Shown here: positions 55,694 through 64,000 of the stretch, in pieces
Numbering within the stretch: the stretch's first letter is position 1
How the letters are laid out: each line of letters begins with the position of its first letter
DNA from: Ignavibacteria bacterium UBA2373
GTDB lineage: Bacteria > Bacteroidota > Ignavibacteria > Kapaibacteriales > UBA961
Reading direction: 5' to 3'
DNA: 64,000 nucleotides
Assembly (NCBI GenBank): GCA_002344005.1
Contig: DDTD01000046.1
Coordinates: 133,519-197,518, forward strand
Notes under the pieces: generated by a model
Told to the model about the DNA's origin: nothing
The model's database searches: none
The model's input: the letters and a program-made list of their open reading frames with translations, nothing else
Position numbers and translations under genes: made by a program

Positions 55694-57589
55694 TTAATGA
55701 ACTACAGCTTCTGTTTTATATTTTTTTCGCAGCATTTTCGCAGCAGTATTTGCTTCGTCTTGAGTCGCATATCCCCAAAGCTTAACAATATATCCGGGAT
55801 TTTTATCAATCACAATACGTTCATAATATGCTTTGACGCCGCGCTGCTCCCATTGTTCGGTTTGTTTGAGGGCATCTTCTTCGGAAAGTGATGTCCCCAC
55901 TTCAATTTCATAAGGCAATAATGTGGGGTCAAGCCATCGCACTTCCACACGTCTATTGATTGTTTTATGGCGTTCTTCGCGCTCAATCATATATATAGGT
56001 TTTTTATTTGATAAAGAGCGTGTGCGAATTTGATCGGGATTTGCTCCTGATTTTATGAGTTTTCTTCGTACAGATTGCGCTCTCAATAAAGCAATAGCAG
56101 TGGCATCATCACCCTTTTCTTGTAATTCTGTATGACCAACTAATTCAATAATTTTTGTTGGATTTTTTTGTAGTGTTTCTGCCAATAATTGTAAAGAAGA
56201 CGAATATTCATCATCAATTTCGGCATTGGGTGCTTTAAATTGCACAAGCATTTGCGTTGCGGGTTGCTCCCATTCACTGTCCGGATAAATCATAAATTCA
56301 TCTTCGATTGTTTTTGTCGGCACAATCAAAGCCCCTGTCAGCACGGAGGAAGCGCATTTTTCGGCATAATTATCAATTTTGGGAACGGTAATTTCATAAT
56401 ATGCTTTTTGGGCAATGGCTATTTCTGTTAATATTTCGGGCAAATGTTGGATGGATTGTTTATCTAAGGAATAATATTTTCCGCCGGTAGCAGCAGCAAT
56501 ATAGCGCAATTTGAATTGCTCGGGGGAAGTTTCATCCAAAGAAATCACATAGATTGCCGTACCTGATTGCAGTGCCTGTGATGCAATATCGCTGCCCGAG
56601 AGAAACAAAGAACTATTATCTGCACCGGCAGTAATAAGTACCACTACTTTCGATATATCCGCATTGCTGACAGCCGCATCAAGATTGGCAATGCCTCGCG
56701 AACAAGCCCTATAGACAGCCGATAAGCCGCTCGGTTTGGGTGTTTGCACATACGTAAAAAAGTCACGTGCATAGCCCGCATCCGTATATGCAATGGTTTG
56801 GGTTAATGTCTGATTAAAAGCAATAAGATTGACATAGTCTGTAGAAGGAAGCGAAGTCACAAAAGCGCGTGTCCCTTGAAATGCTTGATCCATTATGCCC
56901 TCCATATTTTCCGATCTGTCCAGGCAAAGTGACATAGCCACAGCACGATTATTCGTTTCGGGGTCAAATTGGGTCACGGATTCGGTCATTATCTCTTTCG
57001 CTGTGCCATCGCAGCCTACTTTGATTTTCCATTCAAGTAAGTTATCGCCATTTTTTCCCAAGCCGCCAACGAATGTGCCATTGTCATCCATGACTACGGC
57101 ACGCAAGATATGTTTATTGCCGGAAACGCGCGATTTGACAATACGCATTGCATGGGGATTGCCCTTTTTGTCGGTTGCTGCACGCATTTGACGCAAATAG
57201 GTCTTTGCAGCACTATCATGGTTATGTGTGAGAAATGATTCGGGCGCTGTAACAGCCACTTTATGATCTTGTCCTTGCGGTAAAGAGCCGGCATAGACAT
57301 TCACCGTCCATTCTTGAGCCAAGGAATCACCGGAACTATTATAACCGACAATTCTATATGTCGTCGTTTTCTCGGGCGATAAAGACACCTTGTCTGTAGG
57401 AGCGAATTTTGAAGAAAAGCCACTGATGATTACGCTATCGGCATGTTTGAACGACCAATAGATTTCGGCTTTCTCGCCTTTCGGAATATCCGATCTGCCT
57501 CCGAAATTTTCTAAAGAAATTCCATTGGAAGCACATCCGGCGGAATACATCGCCACTGTACACAGCAAAATCGGTAACAATTGTTTCAT
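55694..57589 (-). CDS. Lipoprotein with VWA, OmpA and SPOR domains
   Basis: This 631-residue lipoprotein has a signal ending in the lipobox YSAGC (Cys about residue 19). A short Ig-like module follows (GEKAEIYWSFKHADSV to about residue 100). A VWA domain spans about residues 210-400, with a MIDAS-like CLDRSENM and later VVLITAGADNSS. An OmpA-like peptidoglycan-binding domain (about 450-550) contains VELVGHTELQEKGD and LSNKKPIYMIERE. Last comes a C-terminal SPOR-like repeat (about 560-631). Both OmpA and SPOR bind cell wall, so the protein may tether envelope or sense its state. The ATG at 57589 starts the signal. Confidence 0.87.
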   Translation of the reverse strand: MKQLLPILLCTVAMYSAGCASNGISLENFGGRSDIPKGEKAEIYWSFKHADSVIISGFSSKFAPTDKVSLSPEKTTTYRIVGYNSSGDSLAQEWTVNVYAGSLPQGQDHKVAVTAPESFLTHNHDSAAKTYLRQMRAATDKKGNPHAMRIVKSRVSGNKHILRAVVMDDNGTFVGGLGKNGDNLLEWKIKVGCDGTAKEIMTESVTQFDPETNNRAVAMSLCLDRSENMEGIMDQAFQGTRAFVTSLPSTDYVNLIAFNQTLTQTIAYTDAGYARDFFTYVQTPKPSGLSAVYRACSRGIANLDAAVSNADISKVVVLITAGADNSSLFLSGSDIASQALQSGTAIYVISLDETSPEQFKLRYIAAATGGKYYSLDKQSIQHLPEILTEIAIAQKAYYEITVPKIDNYAEKCASSVLTGALIVPTKTIEDEFMIYPDSEWEQPATQMLVQFKAPNAEIDDEYSSSLQLLAETLQKNPTKIIELVGHTELQEKGDDATAIALLRAQSVRRKLIKSGANPDQIRTRSLSNKKPIYMIEREERHKTINRRVEVRWLDPTLLPYEIEVGTSLSEEDALKQTEQWEQRGVKAYYERIVIDKNPGYIVKLWGYATQDEANTAAKMLRKKYKTEAVVH

Positions 57590-57726
57590 GCAGTTTACTA
57601 TCAAAATATTGCAGAATGAGTTTGAAGTGACGGAGCGTCTTCTACCATCAGCAGTAAAACTTCCGGCACAGATTACTGTACTTTTTCAGAGAATCGAAGA
57701 AAATGTACACATCACATTCAGCGAAA

Positions 57727-59073
57727 TTACTTCGATTCCCGCAAAATATCGGCGGATGTAAACATTATTTGACCATTTTCTTTGACCATCACCCTTATTG
57801 TATCTCCCGCACCGAACTCTCCGGCAAGTATTTTAAGGGCTAAAGGATCGGCTATGGAACGTTGAATTGCCCTTTTCAGCGGGCGAGCCCCATATTGCGG
57901 ATCATAACCGATTTTGCCTACCCACTCGATTGCCTCATCATCAAATTCAAGGGTAATATTGTTATCAGCCAAACGTTTGGCAAGCAAATGACATTGAAGG
58001 CGCGAGATAGAAAATATCTCATTTTGTGTTAATGGCTTAAACAATACTATCTCATCAATTCTGTTCAAGAACTCGGGGCGCATTTTCTTTTTCAACAATT
58101 CAATGATTTGCGTACGTATGCCACTCAATATACCGTCGCGATTCTCATCGTTAATATCATTGATTTTATCTTGTATCACCTCTGTCCCCAAGTTAGAGGT
58201 CATGATAATAATTGTGTTTTTAAAATTGACCATTCTGCCTTTGCTATCGGTAAGCCGCCCATCATCAAGCACTTGGAGCAGCACATTAAAAACATCCGTA
58301 TGGGCTTTTTCGATTTCATCAAGCAAGACCACACTGTAAGGATGATTACGCACGGCTTCGGTTAACTGCCCGCCTTCTTCATAGCCGACATATCCCGGGG
58401 GTGCGCCAATAAGCCGAGAGACAGAAAATTTCTCCATATACTCGCTCATATCAATACGAATCATCGCATTTTCATCATCGAAAAGGAATTCTGCCAAAGC
58501 ACGTGCAAGCTCGGTTTTCCCTACGCCTGTTGTACCCAAAAAGATAAATGATCCAATAGGACGATTGGCATCTTGCAAGCCCGCTCTTGAACGTCGTATC
58601 GCATTGCTCACAGCGCGTATGGCTTCGGTTTGTGCTATCACCCGCTGCTTCAAACGCTCCTCCATAGTGATAAGCTTGGTACGCTCTGCTTCCAACATAC
58701 GCTGCACAGGAATACCTGTCCATTTAGCAACAATTTCTGCTATATCTTCTGCATCAACCACTTCTTTGAGCATTTTACTGTTCGATTGCAAAGCGATTAA
58801 CTCTTCATTGGCTGCACTCAATTTTTTTTGCAATTCGATAATAGTGCCATAGCGTATCTCGGCAACTTTACCATAGTCGCCATTACGCTCATATTCCGCT
58901 GCCTGCTGTTTTGCTTTTTCTATCTCCGATTTCAAGGAACGCAAAGCAGCAATCGAACTTTTCTCATTGCGCCAATGCGCCTGCAATTCATTGCGCTTTT
59001 CTCGCAAATTTGCCAGCTCTTGTTCGATATCAAGTAAACGGCGCTTCGTTCTTTCGGTTTGTGAGTCTATCAT
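57727..59073 (-). CDS. ClpB-like AAA+ protein lacking N domain and first ATPase domain
   Basis: This 448-residue protein matches only the second half of ClpB, a disaggregase normally near 860 residues. It keeps most of the coiled middle domain (about residues 5-110) and all of nucleotide-binding domain 2: Walker A GTTGVGKT (about 180-187, Thr for the usual Pro), Walker B VVLLDEIEKAH, sensor 1 MTSNLGT and the GARPLKRAIQR sensor 2. Homology starts exactly at MIDSQTERTKRRLLDIE, the place where a full ClpB leaves its first ATPase domain. The sequence upstream shows no trace of that domain in any frame. The frame runs to a GTG at 59124, giving a poor hydrophobic extension; I prefer the ATG at 59071-59073. 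Confidence 0.85.
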   Translation of the reverse strand: MIDSQTERTKRRLLDIEQELANLREKRNELQAHWRNEKSSIAALRSLKSEIEKAKQQAAEYERNGDYGKVAEIRYGTIIELQKKLSAANEELIALQSNSKMLKEVVDAEDIAEIVAKWTGIPVQRMLEAERTKLITMEERLKQRVIAQTEAIRAVSNAIRRSRAGLQDANRPIGSFIFLGTTGVGKTELARALAEFLFDDENAMIRIDMSEYMEKFSVSRLIGAPPGYVGYEEGGQLTEAVRNHPYSVVLLDEIEKAHTDVFNVLLQVLDDGRLTDSKGRMVNFKNTIIIMTSNLGTEVIQDKINDINDENRDGILSGIRTQIIELLKKKMRPEFLNRIDEIVLFKPLTQNEIFSISRLQCHLLAKRLADNNITLEFDDEAIEWVGKIGYDPQYGARPLKRAIQRSIADPLALKILAGEFGAGDTIRVMVKENGQIMFTSADILRESK

Positions 59074-59272
59074 AATTATTTCTGTAAAAAGTAATAATAA
59101 TATTGCCGCAACACAGGTCATCACTACACAGTAATGGAGCAGCGCGGCACGGTAAAAGTATCATGTAACCATCTTTTAACCATAGCCAAAGACGATTCTA
59201 TAACTTATAGATTTTCTATAAACATATAAACAACTCTATACCCCTCAGTCCAATCCCTTTACCCCACCCATA

Positions 59273-59291
59273 ACAGCATTTGTTATGCTGT
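59273..59291. promoter_or_regulatory. Perfect inverted repeat between the clpB-like gene and plsY
   Basis: ACAGCAT, a five-base spacer and ATGCTGT form a seven-base palindrome in the divergent intergenic region. It is not a CIRCE element. It may be an operator or an RNA hairpin in one of the two leaders; the protein partner is unknown. Confidence 0.4.
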
Positions 59292-59315
59292 CATGACTAT
59301 TTTCTCTAATTTCGC

Positions 59316-59426
59316 ATGGCAATAATTTCTCTTTCACCGCCAAGAGTCAATGATGTACTTATAGAAACCGCGAGTGAAAAGTTAGAATTATCACAAAAAA
59401 ACTTTCTATCCTTTATCAAAAGGTGA
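59316..59426 (+). CDS. Possible small open reading frame before plsY
   Basis: An ATG-to-TGA frame of 36 codons ends six bases before the plsY ATG, with its stop inside the plsY ribosome-binding region. An imperfect promoter box (TAATTTCG, 59307-59314) lies just ahead of the ATG. There is no family match and it may be chance; translational coupling to plsY is the only argument for it. Confidence 0.25.
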   Translation: MAIISLSPPRVNDVLIETASEKLELSQKNFLSFIKR

Positions 59427-59431
59427 TTGCT

Positions 59432-60115
59432 ATGGATCCCGTTTTACGTCTTGGTATTATCGTCATTCTGAGTTATCTGCTCGGCTCCATCCCCACAGGT
59501 GTATGGATAAGCCGTGCCCTCTTCGGGTTTGATATTCGCTCCAAAGGCAGTGGCAATATGGGAAGTACAAATATATTCCGTGTCTTGGGATGGAAATGGG
59601 GAATTATCGTTCAACTCATTGACATCATGAAAGGGTTAAGCGCAGTGCTTTTCGTAAGCCATCTCTTCGGCGGTCAAATGCCCTTTAATAACAATACCCC
59701 CTTCGAAGACGAAACCGTCGTCAAACTCATCGCTGGGGCTGCTGCTGTCCTTGGGCATATCTTTTCCTTATTTGTCAATTTTCGCGGAGGCAAAGGCATC
59801 AACACAGCCGCCGGTATGTTAGTTGCTCTCGCACCCGTTGATGTCGGTATCGCCGCTGCCGGATTTCTTATCGCTGTCACTCTCTCCGGCTATATCTCGC
59901 TTGGCTCCATCATCGCCGCCATCACAATTCCATTAGCTATGATATTCCGCTACAATATTCTCCATGTCAATATACCCGGCTACCATACTATGGTTTATTT
60001 TGCTGCGGCAATAGCACTTATCGTCATCTATACCCACAGAGGGAATATCCGAAGATTAGCTTCAGGAACAGAAAATCGTTTTGCTAAACTCCAAATATTT
60101 AAGCACAAACACTAA
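59432..60115 (+). CDS. plsY: Glycerol-3-phosphate acyltransferase PlsY
   Basis: This 227-residue integral membrane enzyme transfers the acyl group from acyl phosphate to glycerol 3-phosphate, the first step of phospholipid synthesis. The three PlsY motifs are present: LLGSIPTGVWI plus DIRSKGSGNMGSTNIFRVLG (about residues 10-50), ILGHIFSLFVNFRGGKGINTAAG-like GGKG (about 105-125), and the motif with THRGNIRRLASGTENRF near the end. Six to seven transmembrane segments fit the family. The ATG at 59432 has AAAGGTG eight bases ahead. gpsA, which makes its substrate, is the next gene after a terminator, an informative neighbour pair. Confidence 0.96.
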   Translation: MDPVLRLGIIVILSYLLGSIPTGVWISRALFGFDIRSKGSGNMGSTNIFRVLGWKWGIIVQLIDIMKGLSAVLFVSHLFGGQMPFNNNTPFEDETVVKLIAGAAAVLGHIFSLFVNFRGGKGINTAAGMLVALAPVDVGIAAAGFLIAVTLSGYISLGSIIAAITIPLAMIFRYNILHVNIPGYHTMVYFAAAIALIVIYTHRGNIRRLASGTENRFAKLQIFKHKH

Positions 60116-60148
60116 CACCTCGCCATCAATTCATAAAATTTTATAGAC

Positions 60149-60175
60149 AAGGCGAACTTCATGTTCGCCTTTTTT
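60149..60175 (+). terminator. Terminator after plsY
   Basis: A perfect nine-base stem (AAGGCGAAC/GTTCGCCTT) with a five-base loop is followed by T residues. Confidence 0.92.
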
Positions 60176-60337
60176 CGTTTATTTGCATTCAAATACTATC
60201 GGAAATGAACATTGGCAGTGCTATAACAATACCAATAAGCAATATCAATACGCACAATACCAATCGCTCATCTTCCCTTACTATTATGCACATAACTGTC
60301 CTTACTTTTTTTCATACTAAGACATTATCACACAACA

Positions 60338-61333
60338 ATGAATATAGGTATTATAGGCGCAGGCGGCTGGGGAACGGCACTTGCTACCGTACTTGCAGCA
60401 AATAACCATACTATCACACTCTGGACACATGAAAAATCCGTCTCCGATGACATCAATCTCAATCGGACGAATCATACATTCTTGCCCGGTGTAACCTTAC
60501 CCGACAATATAACAGCAACTCACAATCCCCAACAACTCGAAAACAATGCCGACATCTTCCTTATTACCGTACCAACACAATACATACGCTCTGTCATGAC
60601 ACACTATGGCTTCCGATGCCAAGACCGCATCGTCGTCAGCGGAGCAAAAGGAATAGAAAATGGTACTCTCATGCGAGTTTCACAAATAATGCACGATGTC
60701 TGCAACATACAACCCGAAAATTTTGTCGTCCTCACAGGACCAAGCCATGCCGAAGAAGTTGGCAAAGCAATACCAACAACCGTCGTTGCAGCATCGGTCA
60801 GCAACTCTGCAAGCACCCTTGTACAGCAATGCTTTTCCACACCATGGTTCAGAGTCTATAGCTCCGATGACATCATCGGCTGCGAACTCGGAGGCGCACT
60901 CAAAAATGTTATTGCCATTGCAGCAGGTATCATTGACGGACTCAATATGGGAGATAACACCAAAGCCGCACTCATCACTCGCGGGCTGGCAGAAATGATG
61001 CGCATAGGAGCTTCATATGGAGCTGACAAAATGACCTTCTCCGGCTTATCAGGGCTCGGCGATCTCTTCGTCACATGCAACTCACGACACAGCCGCAACC
61101 GCTACGTAGGTGAACAAATAGGCAAAGGGCGACAACTCCAAGACATTCTCGCTGAAATGAAAATGGTTGCAGAAGGAGTAAGCACAACCAAATCCGTCCA
61201 TCAACTCCTACAACATCGCGACATTGAAATGCCAATAGCAGAGCAAATGTACTCCATACTCTTCGACAATAAATCACCAAGCCAAGCAATCAATGAACTC
61301 ATGATACGACAAACACGACCCGAACACTGGTAA
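60338..61333 (+). CDS. gpsA: NAD(P)H-dependent glycerol-3-phosphate dehydrogenase
   Basis: This 331-residue cytoplasmic enzyme reduces dihydroxyacetone phosphate to glycerol 3-phosphate, supplying PlsY. The N-terminal Rossmann motif is IGIIGAGGWGTALATVLA (residues 3-20). Further family signatures are VVSGAKGIENGTLMRVSQI, VVLTGPSHAEEV, the catalytic Lys in GCELGGALKNVIAIAAGI (about 185-202), and FSGLSGLGDLFVTCNSRHSRN. Length is standard. Its coding strand is strongly rich in A and C over T and G, unlike most genes to the left. Confidence 0.97.
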   Translation: MNIGIIGAGGWGTALATVLAANNHTITLWTHEKSVSDDINLNRTNHTFLPGVTLPDNITATHNPQQLENNADIFLITVPTQYIRSVMTHYGFRCQDRIVVSGAKGIENGTLMRVSQIMHDVCNIQPENFVVLTGPSHAEEVGKAIPTTVVAASVSNSASTLVQQCFSTPWFRVYSSDDIIGCELGGALKNVIAIAAGIIDGLNMGDNTKAALITRGLAEMMRIGASYGADKMTFSGLSGLGDLFVTCNSRHSRNRYVGEQIGKGRQLQDILAEMKMVAEGVSTTKSVHQLLQHRDIEMPIAEQMYSILFDNKSPSQAINELMIRQTRPEHW

Positions 61334-61371
61334 ACCATCCCACTCATTTATCACCTATTCCCATACTGACC

Positions 61372-63651
61372 ATGAAATATCTTTATGCAATCGCCGCCAC
61401 AGCACTATTATTGCTTCTAACCCTGCAACTCAAGGCACAAGACGGCTCCGCCATTATCACCACACCATTGCAAACCCAAACCGCACCCGATATTGCGCCA
61501 GAAATATATGGCGCATTTCTCGAAGTAATCTACGATGCCTACACCGGTCCCTTCGGATTCTGTGCGGAAGAATTACTCAATCGAGGATTTGATTTCGTCA
61601 AAAAGGAAAATCAAGCAGAACCCAGACAATGGACATCCGAAACGTATTCCAATGGGCAATGCTCACTCAAACAAGACGGATACAATAAACGTGGCAAATA
61701 CAACCTTACTATTGAAAAATACAATAACTCACCCGAAAAAGTCGGCATATCTCAAATGTTCTATACCACACCGAACACAGCAATGGACTTCTATCTCTAT
61801 GCCCGTTCCGAAAACTACAAAGGCACTCTAAGACTCGCAATACGACCCCACGGCTCCACCACCATACTCATAGATACCATCTTAGGAACAACAAATAATG
61901 AATGGAAAAAATTAGCAACAACTTTCACACTACCCCCCACCATACACAAAGCAAATGTGCTTATATACATTGACAGTGCCGGAACAGTAGAAATTGACGA
62001 AGCATCACTCATGCCCAAAAACAATATATTCGGCGCAAGAAAAGAACAATACGAACTCTACAAACAATGGGGCACAACCATCATACGATTCCCCGGAGGA
62101 GGCATCGCCGATGAAAGACAAGCTAAATGGCAAGGAAATGTCGGCGACAGAGACCAAAGAACAACAGACACCGACAACCCACAATACTCCGACGAATACT
62201 TCCGATTCGAAGTCGGATATGATGAGTTCATACAATTCTGCGACACCCTCAAAGCAAAGCCACAACTCACAGCAAATTACGGAAGCGGAACCCCCGAAGA
62301 AGCTGCTGCATGGGTCGAATACACCAATGGCGACCAATCAACACACTATGGCTCCATCAGAAGCAACAATGGATTCACCAAACCCTTCAATGTCAAATAC
62401 TGGGAAGTCGGCAATGAACAATATGGAATTTGGGAAACAGGACATACCACCGCAGAAAACTATGCCGCCCGATACAATCAATTCCATACTCTCATGAAGC
62501 AAAAAGACCCAACAATCAAACTTATGCCAACAGGCGACACATGGACTGACGATTGGAACAAAAGAATGCTGCCAATCAATGCACAAAACATTGACATCTA
62601 TAGCGTACACTGGGGCATAGGACTCAATATAAACCCCACAATATTCGGCGACAGCTTACACAAAATCGCCGTCCGAGACGGATACTTCTGCGACTACTGG
62701 TACGATTCCTTCATCAAAGGATTACAACAATACGGACTACCCATCTATATACCCTTAGCAAAAACAGAAAATGTCTTTACTTATGGCAGCTTCGGCACAT
62801 ATAAAAACACCCGAACAGCAAGCATGCAACACGGACTATGGTCGGCTATGCACATGAACACACTCATCAAAAACTGCACATTCATGAAACTCAACAATGC
62901 AACTGTCTTTGCTGGAATAATAAGAGCAGGAGAACACCCAATCACAGGACAAAGAATCATCTATGGCGGAGCTTCATACCATGTCAATGCTCTTTATCGC
63001 AATACAATGAAAAAATACTATCTGCCCCTCGAAATTCAATCACCTACCTATGAATTCAATGTATTCAAAGACTACAAATGGATTGACGGCGTAGCAACTT
63101 TTGACGAAGACTCCATAGCTATTGCACTGCTCAACACCCATCCGCGCAATGACATGACCATCACAACATCCTTCCCCTTCCCACAAGATGCCGTCGGCAC
63201 ACTCTATCGCATCAGCCCCCCATCTGTGGAAAGCTACAACTCACCCGAAAACCCCAACCTTGTCTCCGCAAAAGCACAAAAAACATCCATAAACAACTCA
63301 ATCACCTTGCCCGCCCACTCGCTTACTGTTATTGTCATGCCCAGAGCAACAAATTCAACCATCAATGACTCAACATATACCAATCAATCCCTTAATGCAA
63401 CCATAGTACCCAATCCCGCACAAGACCTTGCCCAACTTATCATCCACACCGATAGCAATGGCACAACACTCACCATAGAACTAAAAAACACTCTCGGGCA
63501 AACAATTATCCCCGCCTTTCAATGGATAGCCGACACCGACCGAGCATTTATACCTGTCAATACATCCGTGCTTGCCGCCGGACACTATTATTGGACTATC
63601 AAAAACCCACAAGGCAATCAAATAATCAAAACAATGCACATAGTCCGATAA
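61372..63651 (+). CDS. Secreted GH51-like alpha-L-arabinofuranosidase with type IX tail
   Basis: This 759-residue protein has a signal peptide (cut after LKAQ, about residue 23), a carbohydrate-binding-like beta domain (about 95-215), and a GH51-type TIM barrel. The general acid Glu is in WEVGNEQYG (residue 349) and the likely nucleophile is the Glu in LAKTENVFTYG (residue 466), less certain. FRGENSDGG-like early motifs are here FPGGGIADERQAKWQGNVGD. A C-terminal sorting domain (IVPNPAQDLAQLIIHTD, then VLAAGHYYWTIK) predicts export by type IX secretion. It should release arabinofuranose from plant or microbial glycans outside the cell. Confidence 0.82.
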   Translation: MKYLYAIAATALLLLLTLQLKAQDGSAIITTPLQTQTAPDIAPEIYGAFLEVIYDAYTGPFGFCAEELLNRGFDFVKKENQAEPRQWTSETYSNGQCSLKQDGYNKRGKYNLTIEKYNNSPEKVGISQMFYTTPNTAMDFYLYARSENYKGTLRLAIRPHGSTTILIDTILGTTNNEWKKLATTFTLPPTIHKANVLIYIDSAGTVEIDEASLMPKNNIFGARKEQYELYKQWGTTIIRFPGGGIADERQAKWQGNVGDRDQRTTDTDNPQYSDEYFRFEVGYDEFIQFCDTLKAKPQLTANYGSGTPEEAAAWVEYTNGDQSTHYGSIRSNNGFTKPFNVKYWEVGNEQYGIWETGHTTAENYAARYNQFHTLMKQKDPTIKLMPTGDTWTDDWNKRMLPINAQNIDIYSVHWGIGLNINPTIFGDSLHKIAVRDGYFCDYWYDSFIKGLQQYGLPIYIPLAKTENVFTYGSFGTYKNTRTASMQHGLWSAMHMNTLIKNCTFMKLNNATVFAGIIRAGEHPITGQRIIYGGASYHVNALYRNTMKKYYLPLEIQSPTYEFNVFKDYKWIDGVATFDEDSIAIALLNTHPRNDMTITTSFPFPQDAVGTLYRISPPSVESYNSPENPNLVSAKAQKTSINNSITLPAHSLTVIVMPRATNSTINDSTYTNQSLNATIVPNPAQDLAQLIIHTDSNGTTLTIELKNTLGQTIIPAFQWIADTDRAFIPVNTSVLAAGHYYWTIKNPQGNQIIKTMHIVR

Positions 63652-64000
63652 CTCCATACACTGCGCCGAGTGCTTCATCGCTCGCTTCGTTTCCCTTTCA
63701 TAACGGATGATACTATACATACAATAACTCCATTCCAAAGTTATAGAGCTTATCAATAAAGCCATGATGATGGTCTATATCGTTCACTGTTCTATCAACA
63801 AAGTATATCCATTGGCATTACAAAGCCGTGCAACACAATAGCAATGTCAGCCGGATACTGTACCGTATCATATACAATCTATACTGATTGTACTCAATAG
63901 CTCTATTGTATCACGCAGCGCATATACTACATACTCCAACAAACTATCATAATGTTTCAACATTATATCATCATAATAAAACAAAGTATTATCATAAACC
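63652..64000. other. Non-coding end of window
   Basis: These 349 bases after the arabinofuranosidase gene show no credible gene, terminator, repeat or RNA. The sequence is AT-rich with no strong hairpin; the next gene lies beyond the window. Confidence 0.4.

Noticed and set aside
57727..59124. GTG start at 59124 for the ClpB-like gene
   Set aside because: It adds 17 hydrophobic residues unrelated to ClpB; the ATG at 59073 matches the family exactly. A very short membrane anchor cannot be fully excluded.

Overview
The window reads as chromosomal DNA from an AT-rich, Gram-negative bacterium of the Bacteroidota / Ignavibacteriota / Kapaibacteriota group. The evidence is direct. Seven secreted proteins end in the type IX secretion (Por) C-terminal sorting domain. 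Three promoters match the Bacteroidota-type TTG-N19/20-TAnnTTTG pattern (before rpsO, the tRNA-Pro gene and a DtxR-family regulator). The adenylate kinase is the short-lid type, and outer-membrane lipoproteins and a tripartite efflux pump are present. Species cannot be named from the sequence alone. I see no prophage, insertion sequence or CRISPR array.

Layout. 0-9 kb: a class V aminotransferase, cheW, a five-gene MacAB-TolC-type efflux operon (outer membrane channel, adaptor, ATPase, two permeases) and adk on the other strand. 9-21 kb: an HTH-PAS regulator, rpsO, pnp with a 60-bp tandem repeat encoding a charged tail, a large secreted orphan, two glycosyltransferase-like genes, tRNA-Pro(CGG), an RlpA-like protein, a TPR protein and a DUF3467 protein. 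21-29 kb: a GH57 glucan branching enzyme; a compact HAD-UbiA / DprE1-like / DprE2-like operon that looks like a complete route to polyprenyl-phospho-arabinose; two small membrane proteins; and SelO. 29-37 kb: an FmdB zinc ribbon, a DtxR/MntR regulator with an Nramp-UspA fusion behind an operator-like palindrome, an amidase, a heavy-metal-associated protein, a thioredoxin-like protein and an S41 protease. 37-42 kb: dnaA, with a TTG start and strong Shine-Dalgarno, followed by a non-coding stretch, an ABC exporter operon and a DODA-type dioxygenase.

42.5-54.5 kb is the accessory-looking part: six surface or periplasmic proteins, five with type IX sorting tails. It includes a tandem pair whose 5' and 3' ends are almost identical while the middles have diverged. 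Five of these genes lie between two copies of a roughly 100-bp mosaic of short palindromes in direct orientation. 54.7-64 kb: a DUF2459 protein, a small orphan, a lipoprotein combining VWA, OmpA and SPOR domains, a ClpB-like protein lacking the N domain and first ATPase domain, plsY, gpsA and a GH51-like arabinofuranosidase with a sorting tail.

The observations most worth following are the end-homogenised tandem paralogues inside a repeat-bounded surface-protein block, the half-length ClpB, the polyprenyl-phospho-arabinose operon with its HAD fusion, and the probable metal-responsive operator in front of mntR. All calls come from reading the sequence and from family knowledge; no database search was run.
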